From NCBI RefSeq assembly GCF_022662015.1, contig NZ_JAKMCM010000001.1, positions 124,001-188,000 of the forward strand: a DNA stretch of 64,000 bases, given 5' to 3'. This document shows, piece after piece, positions 1 to 8,667 of this stretch (the first letter of the stretch is position 1; each line of letters starts with the position of its first letter). Under the pieces are notes generated by a model that worked only from the letters and a program-made list of their open reading frames with translations, made no database searches and was not told where the DNA came from. The translations under genes were made by a program, and so were the position numbers. The stretch is from Aestuariivivens sediminicola (GTDB taxonomy: Bacteria > Bacteroidota > Bacteroidia > Flavobacteriales > Flavobacteriaceae).

Positions 1-242
1 GTTCCTGTTTCAATATTGGCCACCTTATTGAATATAAGCGTAAAAGTAAGCGCCGTAAATAAGGGTTGTATCAAATACCAAAGGGGTCCCAAAATGGTCT
101 GTTTATAGACTGTAACGACATCACGCTTTACAAATAGAATCAACAAATCACGGTACCGCCAAATCTCCTTAAAATTAAAATCAATAAGCTTACGTTTGGA
201 TGAAATGGTATATAACCAAACATCATCTTCAAAATTATTCAA
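1..242 (-). CDS. ABC-2 type polysaccharide export permease, N-terminal fragment (Wzm-like)
   Basis: Partial gene that continues beyond the left edge. The minus-strand frame is open from an in-frame stop at 258-260 to position 1 and encodes about 80 residues containing WRYRDLLILFVKRDVV and KQTILGPLWYLIQP. These resemble the start of lipopolysaccharide or polyol-phosphate ABC export permeases (family knowledge), which move an undecaprenyl-linked polymer across the inner membrane. The first membrane segment begins at the cut. No ATG lies between the upstream stop and the conserved part, so I chose TTG at 240-242; the start is uncertain. It lies 125 bp downstream of the epimerase gene and fits the same polysaccharide locus. 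Confidence 0.72.
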   Translation of the reverse strand, partial: MNNFEDDVWLYTISSKRKLIDFNFKEIWRYRDLLILFVKRDVVTVYKQTILGPLWYLIQPLFTALTFTLIFNKVANIETG

Positions 243-367
243 TGTTTTGGGGTATAATTATTAAGGGTTAAATATACTTAATATTGTTTAAAATTTATCT
301 TTCCTACTAACTTTAAAAGGAATCTTAATTACCTCTAATCAGGTGAAGTAAGAAAAATAAATTTAGC

Positions 368-1351
368 TCATCCAAGTTTATTATTAGTACACAACTTTTC
401 TAATCCAAAAAAAACATTAACATTAGGGCGATATCCTAACAAGGATTTTGCCTTAGAAATATCCGCTAAGGAATCCTTAATGTCCCCTGATCTTGATGGC
501 ACATTAATGGGCTGTAATGTCTTTCCGGTAAATTTGCATAATACGTGCCAAAGTTGACTGATGCTGATGCGTTCCCCACAGGCAATGTTATACACCTGGT
601 TCGCTGCTTCCGGTTGCGCGAAAAGGGCCTTAATATTGGCCTGAACCACATTGTCAATATAGGTGAAGTCACGGGTTTGTTCCCCGGTTCCATGAATGGT
701 CGGTGCCGTTCCAGTTTTTAAGGCTTCCATAAATAAGGGAATAACCGCAGCATACGGGCCCTCAGGACTTTGTCCCGGGCCGAACACATTGAAATAACGG
801 AGACCTATAGTGTCTGTATTATAAGTGTTGGCAAAGACCTCGGCATAAAGTTCGTTGACATATTTGGTCACCGCATAGGGGGATAAGGGTCTCCCAATAT
901 GATCTTCCTGCTTTGGTAATCGAGTACTATCTCCATAGGTAGAACTGGAGGCTGCATAGACCATGCGCCTTACATTCGGGTGCTCCTTTAAGGCCAGCAT
1001 CATGTTCAAGAATCCGGTACTATTCACCCCATGGGTGGTCAGGGGATCATCAATAGACCGCGGGACCGATCCCAAAGCGGCCTGATGGCTCACATAATCC
1101 ATACCGAACATCGCCTTTTTACAGGTTTCCAGATCCTGAATGTCCCCTTCCATCAATTCAAAGTTAGGGTGTTCCAAAAAGGTTTGAATATTTTCGCGAT
1201 ATCCCGTAGAAAAATTGTCCAGTACCCGGACATGCTTCGCTTTGTATTTTAACAAATAAGCTACCACATGGGAACCTATAAATCCGCCACCACCGGTCAC
1301 TAAAAATGTATAGTTACTCAAATTCTGTTCATGATAGGGGATCTGATTCAT
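368..1351 (-). CDS. NAD-dependent sugar-nucleotide epimerase, extended SDR family (WbpP/TviC-like)
   Basis: A 327-residue extended short-chain dehydrogenase/reductase. The Rossmann nucleotide-binding motif TGGGGFIG is at residues 19-26, and the catalytic pair is Tyr159/Lys163 in YAVTK, preceded by ASSSTYG near 134-140. Overall it resembles UDP-GlcNAc/UDP-GlcNAcA 4-epimerases of the WbpP/TviC group, which supply precursors for surface polysaccharide; the exact substrate cannot be read from sequence. It lies 37 bp after the Wzc-like kinase gene, on the same strand and probably in the same transcript, and before an ABC permease gene. Length is normal for the family. Confidence 0.88.
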   Translation of the reverse strand: MNQIPYHEQNLSNYTFLVTGGGGFIGSHVVAYLLKYKAKHVRVLDNFSTGYRENIQTFLEHPNFELMEGDIQDLETCKKAMFGMDYVSHQAALGSVPRSIDDPLTTHGVNSTGFLNMMLALKEHPNVRRMVYAASSSTYGDSTRLPKQEDHIGRPLSPYAVTKYVNELYAEVFANTYNTDTIGLRYFNVFGPGQSPEGPYAAVIPLFMEALKTGTAPTIHGTGEQTRDFTYIDNVVQANIKALFAQPEAANQVYNIACGERISISQLWHVLCKFTGKTLQPINVPSRSGDIKDSLADISKAKSLLGYRPNVNVFFGLEKLCTNNKLG

Positions 1352-1388
1352 TTTTTTGATTTTTTTTCATGTCTCCATGATTAACTCA

Positions 1389-3866
1389 TTATAGGCTTTT
1401 TAGGAACCGCTTTATTTTTTTTCCAAAATGATCCTTACCACTGTCATGATAGGCTTCTCCATAGACGCCATAACCGTAGCCATAACCATAACCATAACCG
1501 TAACCATAGTTCTGGTTGGTTCTATGCTTGTAGAAGTTAAGAATAAAGCTTAAATTCTTCAATTCCCCCGTTCGGTATTTGGTATTCACCAATTGCAGCA
1601 TGCCTTTTTTAGTGTAATCCAGGCGAATCACAAAAAGGATTGCATCCGCATAATTGGCTAATTCGAATGCATCAGTCACCAGGCCTATTGGTGGGGTATC
1701 CACCACGATCATATCGTAAGAGGATCTCAATTGAGCCATTAAATCTGAAACGTCGCTACCTATGATCAATTCCGAAGGATTCGGTGGGATGGGGCCCGAA
1801 GTAACTACATCGAGGTTCTCCACATGGGTATGGTTTACGATCTCCTGAAAGGATTTATCGCCCATAAAATAATTGACAATCCCGTAATCATTATCCAAAT
1901 TAAAATCGTTGAAAATTTTGGGTTTCCGCAGGTCCATCCCCAGCAGCAGGGTCTTCTTACCGGACAAGGCATAGGCCGTGGCAACATTGATGGAGCAAAA
2001 GGTCTTACCCTCCCCGCTTACAGAAGAGGTGATCATTAGGGTTCTTCCAGGAGTCGAGGTCGTAACCTGCTGCTTATAAAAAAACTGTAAGCTGGAACGA
2101 ATGCCACGAAACGATTCCGCCACAGCGGATTTGGACTTTTCCAAGACCACAAGGTTATTCTTATAGCGGTACTTCCCCACCAACCCGATTATCGGAATAC
2201 TGGATAAGCGTTCCACCTCGTCCGAACCGTGAATGGTGGTATCCAGTAAAAACACCACAAATATCAGGCCCAACGGGGCGAAAAATCCGACCATTAATGC
2301 CATCATGTAATTGAGGCTCTTATTGGGACCAATCGGCGGATTCCCTATATCCTTTGCCTCATCGATCATAGAAATATCCGAGACATTGGCCGCCTTCACA
2401 ATGGCCGCCTCACTGCGCTTGGCCAAATAAATATTATAAGCCTCCTGACTTAATTCCAGTTTACGTTGGATTTTTAAAAACTGTTGTTGTTCTTCAGGAA
2501 GCATACTCAATTCAGCCTCAAATTTTGCTATTTGTGAATTGATAGTGCTTAATTGAACATCGAAAGTGCGTTTTGTGCCATTTATGATTTCAAACAACAC
2601 ATTTTTTTCGGCATCAATACGGCTGTCCAGTTCATTAAACAAACTGGAACCTTCCTTAGTAGTGGCTTCCAGGTTTTGCCGCTCGATGGCCAAATTGGTG
2701 ATCTTCCCCACACTGGCCAAAATATTATTTTCATCAATACCTACCGACGACGGCGCTGCAATATCGGTGTAATCAGTTTTAGTCCTGAGATAATTTTCTA
2801 AGACTTCTAAGTACTGCAATTTATTGTTAATACCATCTTTTTGAGCTTCTATAAGTTTAAGCTTTCCTGAAATTTCCAAGACCTCCTCATCCACATCAAA
2901 AACCTTATTTTGCCGCCTAAAATTATTCATTTCTTCATTGACCGTTTTTAAGTCGACATTAACCGCGGCCAAACTACTATCAATAAATTTGATGGTATTT
3001 GTGGCGTATTGGTTTTTGTGTTCTAATTCCGTTCGACTTAAAATTGCGACCGTTGCATTTAAGTAATCTACTATTTTAGCTTTATTGTTACCAGTCATGG
3101 ACAACCTTAATACTGAAGACGTCTGGCCATTTGGTAAGGCTTTGACTTTGTTTTTATATTGATTCACAATACCATCAAAATCTAAAAATCGAAGATAAAA
3201 CTCAGTTTGTGGTTTAACTGGAATCGAAGGGTTTGGTTGTATGGTAATATTTAAAAAAGGCAGGGCTACACTTTCCCCAAACCTATACTTCTTACTAAAT
3301 TCACCTAAAGGTACTTTTAATCGTTGCTTTTCTTTACTTGAATAAATCTGGCCAGTGGCACTCTCCTTCTCAAAGATGGTAAATATTTCATAGAATTCGT
3401 TATCTAAAAATCGAAGGCCAATATATTGCACCAAAATTTGTGGTCGGGATTTATCAATATGCAAAGAAAAAGGAACCTTTTTGTAAATATCTATTTTATG
3501 ATATTTACCTTGTACTAAATATTCAACATAATATTGTAGGGAATCAACTACCATTTCATTATGTTTTCTCGTGCCTAATGTGGTTATAACCTTGCCAACC
3601 TTGCCAGATACACCACCCCAGTTAAAGGAAATACTCGTATTGGCTGTAAAAAAAGGATTCTGGTCATTTTCTATGGATACCAGGGCCCCCAAACGGTAAA
3701 TATTTTGCTTCCTGACGTTAATGGAATAGGCCACAATCATGGCTATACCAATGCTGAAAAAAATAAATTTCCAGAGATGCAGCACCTTAAACAAGAAACC
3801 CTTAAAATCGAAGGTTATACCCTTCGTTTCAATATGGTCCAGATCTTCAAATTCGTTGTAGGACAT
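1389..3866 (-). CDS. wzc: Polysaccharide co-polymerase / BY-kinase (Wzc-like)
   Basis: An 825-residue inner-membrane protein that controls polymerisation and export of capsule or exopolysaccharide. An N-terminal Wzz-type part has a membrane segment near residues 25-48. A long coiled-coil-rich periplasmic region follows, then a second membrane segment near 525-550 and a cytoplasmic bacterial tyrosine kinase domain. Walker A (SGEGKT) has its lysine at about residue 621, Walker A' reads LLLGMDLRKPK, and Walker B (DTPP) has its aspartate at about 723. The C terminus carries an unusually regular Tyr-Gly run (seven YG units, then VYG), the expected autophosphorylation cluster. The start is 4 bp after wza, so the two genes are co-transcribed. 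Confidence 0.93.
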   Translation of the reverse strand: MSYNEFEDLDHIETKGITFDFKGFLFKVLHLWKFIFFSIGIAMIVAYSINVRKQNIYRLGALVSIENDQNPFFTANTSISFNWGGVSGKVGKVITTLGTRKHNEMVVDSLQYYVEYLVQGKYHKIDIYKKVPFSLHIDKSRPQILVQYIGLRFLDNEFYEIFTIFEKESATGQIYSSKEKQRLKVPLGEFSKKYRFGESVALPFLNITIQPNPSIPVKPQTEFYLRFLDFDGIVNQYKNKVKALPNGQTSSVLRLSMTGNNKAKIVDYLNATVAILSRTELEHKNQYATNTIKFIDSSLAAVNVDLKTVNEEMNNFRRQNKVFDVDEEVLEISGKLKLIEAQKDGINNKLQYLEVLENYLRTKTDYTDIAAPSSVGIDENNILASVGKITNLAIERQNLEATTKEGSSLFNELDSRIDAEKNVLFEIINGTKRTFDVQLSTINSQIAKFEAELSMLPEEQQQFLKIQRKLELSQEAYNIYLAKRSEAAIVKAANVSDISMIDEAKDIGNPPIGPNKSLNYMMALMVGFFAPLGLIFVVFLLDTTIHGSDEVERLSSIPIIGLVGKYRYKNNLVVLEKSKSAVAESFRGIRSSLQFFYKQQVTTSTPGRTLMITSSVSGEGKTFCSINVATAYALSGKKTLLLGMDLRKPKIFNDFNLDNDYGIVNYFMGDKSFQEIVNHTHVENLDVVTSGPIPPNPSELIIGSDVSDLMAQLRSSYDMIVVDTPPIGLVTDAFELANYADAILFVIRLDYTKKGMLQLVNTKYRTGELKNLSFILNFYKHRTNQNYGYGYGYGYGYGYGVYGEAYHDSGKDHFGKKIKRFLKSL
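1468..1509 (-). repeat. Hexanucleotide repeat encoding the Tyr-Gly cluster of Wzc
   Basis: Near-perfect 6-bp repeats (CCATAA/CCGTAA on the plus strand) encode alternating Tyr and Gly at the C terminus of the BY-kinase. Any whole-unit gain or loss would keep the frame and change the number of tyrosines. Confidence 0.85.
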
Positions 3867-3870
3867 AGGT

Positions 3871-4665
3871 TTAGATACGTTGGAACAATAAGATTGACGT
3901 TGTTATGAGTGACAATACCGTGGCAACGGCCCCAATATTCTGAATGGCTGAAGTGCCGGTTCCCCAGGACTTCTGCTTTAAAGGCTTCACATATATCATA
4001 TCGTTGGGTTGAATAAAATAATAGGGCGAATGCATCACCTTACGATCCGTCAGGTCAATATGATGGATCTTCTGCCCATCCGGATATTGCCGTATAATAA
4101 GAACGTCCTTTTTATTACCCGTATCCGGGATATCCCCTGAATTGGCGATGGCCTCAAAGATATTGGCCCGCTCCTGGTACAATAATCTCGTCCCCTTATT
4201 ACCTATTTCACCATAGGTCGTATATTTTAACCCCGTAAGTTTCACCGTCACAAAGATGTTGGCGGTTTCCTTAAACTGGTCTTCCAGTAACCGCTGGGTA
4301 ATGCGCTGTTCAATTTCACTAGCCGTAAACCCTAGTACATTGATATAGCCCAATTCCGGAATGCGAATGTTACCATGCAGGTCCACCGTAAAGCCATCGA
4401 AGTAAGCGCGTTCCGCGCCACTGGCATTCAGGTCTCCTACCCCGATAGGGTTGAAAATTTCTACATTATCCTGATTCGTCACCTTGATGCGAATGTTCAA
4501 TATATCATTGATCTGCACCCGATAGGGTTTTTGCTGCTCCAAAAGGACCCTGGTCGTATCGGTAGCCTCAGATTTATTCTGCAAATACAGGGTGTCTTTG
4601 TACGGAATGCAGGACACGGCTGCGAACTGCATAAGGATTATGGCAAGAATAAAGGCGTTCTTCAT
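3871..4665 (-). CDS. wza: Polysaccharide export outer-membrane lipoprotein (Wza-like)
   Basis: A 264-residue lipoprotein. The signal peptide ends in lipobox AVSC with Cys19. A poly-export domain follows at about residues 45-130 (PYRVQINDILNIRI through GYINVLGFTASEIEQ), then an SLBB-like region around 145-225. A C-terminal hydrophobic helix (about 243-262) matches the outer-membrane-spanning helix of Wza proteins. It forms the export channel for capsule or exopolysaccharide with the Wzc-like kinase encoded 4 bp downstream. It is first in the visible operon and has its own promoter at 4688-4718. Confidence 0.9.
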   Translation of the reverse strand: MKNAFILAIILMQFAAVSCIPYKDTLYLQNKSEATDTTRVLLEQQKPYRVQINDILNIRIKVTNQDNVEIFNPIGVGDLNASGAERAYFDGFTVDLHGNIRIPELGYINVLGFTASEIEQRITQRLLEDQFKETANIFVTVKLTGLKYTTYGEIGNKGTRLLYQERANIFEAIANSGDIPDTGNKKDVLIIRQYPDGQKIHHIDLTDRKVMHSPYYFIQPNDMIYVKPLKQKSWGTGTSAIQNIGAVATVLSLITTSILLFQRI

Positions 4666-4687
4666 AGTGAGGCGGATAGTGTAATGA

Positions 4688-4718
4688 CAAATCTACATTT
4701 TTTTTGTTTTTAAACCAA
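4688..4718 (-). promoter_or_regulatory. Promoter of the wza-wzc operon
   Basis: On the minus strand TTG (4716-4718) is followed after 20 nt by TAGATTTG (4688-4695), matching the Bacteroidota sigma-A pattern TTTG/TTG-N19-21-TAnnTTTG. The -7 box ends 22 bp before the wza ATG, giving a short leader. Confidence 0.7.
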
Positions 4719-4843
4719 TTTATGGGTCGTGCATGTGTGTATGCAGTTTAATTATGGTTTTTTTTTTCTTTTCTTTTTGGCATCTTCCAACCCTTCGACT
4801 TCCTGCCTGACTGGCAGGCAGGAGCTCAGGACAGGGAATCAAA

Positions 4844-4871
4844 CCTGCCTACCTGGCGGATGGCAGGCAGG
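4844..4871. repeat. 28-bp palindromic repeat, copy 1
   Basis: CCTGCC and GGCAGG arms with extra outer bases form a hairpin. Further copies lie at 5711, 8562 and 8885. Confidence 0.8.
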
Positions 4872-4959
4872 AAACCATAGCCTTAAATCTTCGGTGGTAA
4901 ATTCCTTTTTGTGTTCATTTTTTTGCTTGTCCAAAAAAATCGAACCTAAAAAAAGGACC

Positions 4960-5058
4960 CCAATAGTAGGAATTTCACCTGCGGTGAACCAAGCTCAAAA
5001 CTTGGCGTCCCTTCGCTCCTGGATTTCCAAGCTTTTGAGCTTATATTCTTACTATTGG
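4960..5058 (+). repeat. 99-bp three-way-junction element, copy A
   Basis: Ends in imperfect 14-bp inverted repeats (CCAATAGTAGGAAT / ATTCTTACTATTGG). Inside are a TTCACC-TGC-GGTGAA hairpin and a 15-bp stem (AAGCTCAAAACTTGG pairing with CCAAGCTTTTGAGCTT, one bulge) around a 21-nt loop. It is preceded by the GTTCA-T7-G / CAAAAAAAT hairpin module. Confidence 0.9.
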
Positions 5059-5088
5059 ATTAATCTAATTCAGAATAGAATTATTTTT

Positions 5089-5114
5089 GTCATTCCTGAG
5101 CAGGCAGGAATCCA
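5089..5114. repeat. REP-like inverted repeat GTCATTCCTG...CAGGAATCC
   Basis: Short palindromic element following copy A of the 99-bp element. Related copies lie at 5877, 8464, 8797 and 10433, and a half copy at 9130. Confidence 0.75.
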
Positions 5115-5264
5115 TTATAGATAGGTCTTTATTATTTAACTATCTTCTTTTTTGCATCGCCCAAAAAAGAATCAAAAAAGTCTAGTCCTTATAGCTTCGG
5201 CGGTCAATTTCTTTTTTGTTCATTTTTTTGCTTGTCCAAAAAAATCGAACCTAAAAAAAGGACC

Positions 5265-5363
5265 CCAATAGTAGGAATTTCACCTGCGGTGAACCAAGCT
5301 CAAAACTTGGCGTCGCTCTGCTCCTGGATCTCCAAGCTTTTGAGCTTATATTCTTACTATTGG
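5265..5363 (+). repeat. 99-bp three-way-junction element, copy B
   Basis: Same fold and length as copy A. It differs mainly in the apical loop (GTCGCTCTGCTCC), with the stems preserved. Confidence 0.9.
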
Positions 5364-5420
5364 ATTATTTCGAAATGGACTTTTTCAAATCATGAATGTA
5401 AGAAGGAAGTTTAATCTATC

Positions 5421-5483
5421 TTGTTCCTCACTTAAGACTAAGGGAGGTGGATCACGCTATAGGCGTGAGACGGAGGGTTCTGA
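5421..5483. repeat. Second hairpin-repeat family, copy 1
   Basis: TTGTTCCTCACTTAAG...GGGAGGTGGA, followed by a small variable hairpin (ATCACGC/GCGTGAG) and ending GACGGAGGGTTCTGA. The layout matches the copy at 10084-10144, which carries a different variable hairpin. Confidence 0.75.
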
Positions 5484-5710
5484 TTATTTAACCTAAAAAA
5501 CCTTTGTAAACCCCAGTGTTTTTAAGGCTTTAAAAACATGCGGAAGAAATTGGAATTTTGTGCTTATGTTTTCACTATTTCTTGCCTATGTTTTCCTCAT
5601 TTTATGCGTATGAAATTTTGGAGTTATGCTTAGCCGTTTTTATTTATAATATTTTGCTTTTAAATGTTCTTTTTATGTTCATTTTTGGCTTGACCCAAAA
5701 ACGAACCAAA

Positions 5711-5738
5711 CCTGCCTACCTGGCGGATGGCAGGCAGG
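5711..5738. repeat. 28-bp palindromic repeat, copy 2
   Basis: Same bases as the copy at 4844-4871. It sits immediately upstream of copy C of the 99-bp element. Confidence 0.8.
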
Positions 5739-5748
5739 AAAAAGGACC

Positions 5749-5847
5749 CCAATAGTAGGAATTTCACCTCCGGTGAACCAAGCTCAAAACTTGGCGTCTC
5801 TTCGCTCCTGGATTTCCAAGCTTTTGAGCTTATATTCTTACTATTGG
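5749..5847 (+). repeat. 99-bp three-way-junction element, copy C
   Basis: Same length and stems as copy A. The small hairpin loop reads TCC instead of TGC and the apical loop begins GTCTCTTC. Confidence 0.9.
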
Positions 5848-5876
5848 AGAAGTACAATTCAGATTTAAATTTTCTT

Positions 5877-5927
5877 GTCATTCCTGCCTTTCGACTATCG
5901 CTCAAGATAAACTGCGGCAGGAATCCA
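5877..5927. repeat. REP-like inverted repeat, long form
   Basis: GTCATTCCTGCC and GGCAGGAATCC arms enclose a longer TTTCGACTATCGCTCAAG loop. The same long form occurs at 10433-10483. Confidence 0.7.
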
Positions 5928-6077
5928 TTTTTGATAGATTTTTAATTCTTAGTAATGTTCTTTTTCCCATTGCCGGAAAAAGAACCTAAAAGGTCTAGTC
6001 CTTATAGCTTCGGCGGTCAATTTCGTGTTATGTTCATTTTTTTGCTTGTCCAAAAAAATTGAACCAAAAAAAGGACC

Positions 6078-6176
6078 CCAATAGTAGGAATTTCACCTCC
6101 GGTGAACCAAGCTCAAAACTTGGCGTCGCTTCGCTCCTGAATCTCCAAGCTTTTGAGCTTATATTCTTACTATTGG
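6078..6176 (+). repeat. 99-bp three-way-junction element, copy D
   Basis: Same length and stems, with loop TCC in the small hairpin. Its right end supplies the spurious upstream ATG (6153) that opens a false extension of the ABC-F gene. Confidence 0.9.
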
Positions 6177-6317
6177 ATTATTTCGATATGGACTTATAGA
6201 ACTCAAAAGGGCAACAAGCTAGATTCATGCGTATCGTGTAGATTGATAAAAATAGTACTCGAAAACAATTTCCTTAGTTCTTCCCAATTTTTTACGTTCT
6301 TTGCAAAAACGCATGCC

Positions 6318-8180
6318 TTGAACTATTTAACGGTTGAGAATATATCGAAATCCTATGGGGAGTTGGTCCTGTTTGAAGACCTGTCATTCAGCATTCACAA
6401 GGATGATAAGATTGCCTTTGTGGCTAAAAACGGTACCGGAAAGACCTCTATTCTGAACATTCTTGCAGGCGACGACCATACCGATTCCGGGACGATCATC
6501 TACCGAAAGGATATCAAAGTGTCCTTCCTCTCCCAGGATCCTCAATTCGATCCCAAGCTCACCGTTGAGGAGACCATCTTTGCCAGTGATAACCCTATCC
6601 TACAGATCATAGGCAATTACGAAAAAGCCCTCCTCCACCCCGAGGATACCAAGTCGTACCAAAAAGCCTTCGAGGCTATGGAACGCCACCAGGCCTGGGA
6701 TTTCGAAACCCAGTACAAACAGATCCTCTTCCAGCTTAAACTGGAAGACCTGAACCAAAAGGTCGGCACCCTTTCCGGGGGACAACAAAAGCGACTGGCA
6801 CTGGCGAATGCCCTTATCAATAAACCCGATCTACTCATTCTCGACGAACCCACCAACCACCTCGACCTGGAAATGATCGAGTGGCTGGAGGCCTTTTTCA
6901 CCAAAGAAAACCTCACCCTATTTATGGTGACCCACGACCGGTACTTCCTGGAACGGGTCTGTAATGAGATCATCGAGCTCGACGAGGGACTGCTATACAC
7001 CTATAAGGGTAACTATTCCTACTATCTGGAGCAACGCGACGCCCGGATTGAACGCGAAGCCGTCGAAACCAATAAAGCCAAACAGCTCTTTAAAAAGGAA
7101 CTGGAATGGATGCGCCGGCAACCCAAAGCCCGTACCACCAAATCGAAATCACGGATTGACGATTTTAAGGACATCAAACACCGGGCACACCAGCGCCGTA
7201 AGGACCACCAGATCCAGCTGGAACTCAATATGGAGCGCCTCGGAAGCAAGATCCTCGAGCTCCATAAGGTCTCCAAGGCCTTCAAGGACAAGATCATCCT
7301 AAATAAATTCGAATACACCTTTAAAAAAGGGGAACGCGTGGGCATCATCGGTAAGAACGGCACAGGTAAGACCACCTTCCTGAACCTGTTGACGCAAGTG
7401 GACAAACCCGATACGGGTAAGATAGTCAAAGGGGATACCGTAAAGTTTGGATACTACACCCAGGAAGGTATTGCCATTAAACCGGAACAGAAGGTCATTG
7501 AGGTCATCCGGGAGTATGGTGACTATATCCCACTTAAAAAAGGGCGACAGATCAGTGCCCAGCAATTGCTGGAACGCTTTTTATTCAGCCGAAAAAAACA
7601 ATACGACTACGTGGAAAAGCTCAGCGGTGGCGAGCGCAAGCGCTTGTACCTCTGTACGGTCCTAATCCAGAACCCGAATTTTCTGATCCTCGATGAGCCG
7701 ACCAACGATCTGGACATCATAACCCTGAATGTCCTGGAGGAATTCCTGATGGATTTTCCCGGTTGTATTATCGTCGTGTCTCACGACCGTTATTTCATGG
7801 ATAAGGTGGTCGATCATCTTTTCGTATTCAAGGGGGATGGCCTGATTGAGGGTTTTCCCGGAAACTATACCGATTACAGGGTGTATGAGGACAGTCAGCC
7901 AGCCGTTTCCACTCCCTCTGAACCTAAAAAGGAGAAAGCCTCATGGAAACAGAACGCCTCGACCAAACTGAGCTTCAATGAAGAAAAAGAGCTCAGAAAC
8001 ATTGAAAGCAAGCTGAATGCCCTGGCCTATGACAAAAAACAACTGGAAAACAAGTTCAACAACCCCGATCTGAGCCAGGAAGAGATCGAAAGTCTTTCCC
8101 TCGAATTACAAGACCTAATGGATACCATTGAAGCGAAGGAAGCGCGGTGGTTTGAGCTTTCGGCGAAGCTTGAGGGGTAA
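6318..8180 (+). CDS. ABC-F family ATPase (ribosome-associated, Uup/EttA-like)
   Basis: A 620-residue soluble protein with two ABC nucleotide-binding domains and no membrane segments. Walker A lysines are near residues 42 and 351, the first signature motif (LSGGQQKR) starts near 152, the second is LSGGERKR, and Walker B/switch regions read LILDEPTN. A charged linker around residues 245-300 is typical of ABC-F proteins that bind the ribosome; the C terminus is a coiled coil as in Uup. I chose TTG at 6318-6320 because homology begins there (LNYLTVENISKSYG); the longer frame from ATG 6153 starts inside repeat copy D. The cellular role (translation rescue or antibiotic protection) is not decided by sequence. 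Confidence 0.9.
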   Translation: MNYLTVENISKSYGELVLFEDLSFSIHKDDKIAFVAKNGTGKTSILNILAGDDHTDSGTIIYRKDIKVSFLSQDPQFDPKLTVEETIFASDNPILQIIGNYEKALLHPEDTKSYQKAFEAMERHQAWDFETQYKQILFQLKLEDLNQKVGTLSGGQQKRLALANALINKPDLLILDEPTNHLDLEMIEWLEAFFTKENLTLFMVTHDRYFLERVCNEIIELDEGLLYTYKGNYSYYLEQRDARIEREAVETNKAKQLFKKELEWMRRQPKARTTKSKSRIDDFKDIKHRAHQRRKDHQIQLELNMERLGSKILELHKVSKAFKDKIILNKFEYTFKKGERVGIIGKNGTGKTTFLNLLTQVDKPDTGKIVKGDTVKFGYYTQEGIAIKPEQKVIEVIREYGDYIPLKKGRQISAQQLLERFLFSRKKQYDYVEKLSGGERKRLYLCTVLIQNPNFLILDEPTNDLDIITLNVLEEFLMDFPGCIIVVSHDRYFMDKVVDHLFVFKGDGLIEGFPGNYTDYRVYEDSQPAVSTPSEPKKEKASWKQNASTKLSFNEEKELRNIESKLNALAYDKKQLENKFNNPDLSQEEIESLSLELQDLMDTIEAKEARWFELSAKLEG

Positions 8181-8334
8181 AATGTGTTCCAAAAACAATT
8201 CCTTAATGGTCAGCCTTAAATCCGTATACTTTTAATATGCTTAGTGTTCATTTTTTTGCTTGTCCAACCCTTCGACTGCCTGCCTGCCGGTAGGCGGGCG
8301 CTCAGGGCAAGCAATTGAACCAAAAAAAAGGACT

Positions 8335-8433
8335 TCAATAGTAGGAATTTCACCTGCGGTGAACCAAGCTCAAAACTTGGCGTCACTTCGCTCCTGAATC
8401 TCCAAACTTTTGAGCTTATATTCTTACTATTGG
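8335..8433 (+). repeat. 99-bp three-way-junction element, copy E
   Basis: First core of the tandem array. Its first base is T instead of C, and one stem position differs (CCAAACTTTTGAGCTT). Confidence 0.9.
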
Positions 8434-8463
8434 ATTAATCTAATTCAGAATAGAATTATTTTT

Positions 8464-8489
8464 GTCATTCCTGCGAAGGCAGGAATCCA
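8464..8489. repeat. REP-like inverted repeat, short form
   Basis: GTCATTCCTGCGAAGGCAGGAATCCA, part of the first 333-bp unit. Confidence 0.75.
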
Positions 8490-8561
8490 TTTTTGATAGA
8501 TTTTTAATTCTTGGTATACTTCTTTTTCCCATTGCCGTAAAAAGAACCAAACCTGCCTACC

Positions 8562-8589
8562 TGGCGGATGGCAGGCAGGAAGGTCTAGT
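8562..8589. repeat. 28-bp palindromic repeat, copy 3
   Basis: Same bases as copies 1 and 2; lies in the first 333-bp unit. Confidence 0.8.
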
Positions 8590-8667
8590 CCTTAAAGCTT
8601 CTGCAGTCAATTTCGTGTTATGTTCATTTTTTTGCTTGTCCAAAAAAATTGAACCAAAAAAAGGACC

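Larger units (their letters stand above)
4719..6317. other. Gene-free repeat-rich spacer between wza and the ABC-F gene
   Basis: About 1.6 kb with no gene I can support. It holds four 99-bp three-way-junction elements, two 28-bp CCTGCC...GGCAGG palindromes, two GTCATTCCTG...CAGGAATCC inverted repeats, one CCTC-ACTTAAG hairpin repeat and at least two copies of the GGTCTAGTCC module. Short open frames here arise because the repeats happen to lack stops; several encode the same KKIEPKKRTPIVGIS peptide. The AT-rich part at 5490-5700 shows nothing recognisable. Confidence 0.8.

Noticed and set aside
4729-5414. Open frames of 131 and 60 codons encoding the repeated KKIEPKKRTPIVGIS peptide
   Set aside because: They lie wholly within the repeat modules and recur wherever the 99-bp element occurs (also 10192-10578). 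The shared peptide follows from repeat identity, not from coding selection.
5558-5945. Overlapping short frames on both strands near 5.6-5.9 kb
   Set aside because: Composed of AT-rich spacer and repeat copy C; no start context, domain or codon pattern.
6153-6317. N-terminal extension of the ABC-F gene
   Set aside because: Starts inside repeat copy D, with no family similarity before TTG 6318.
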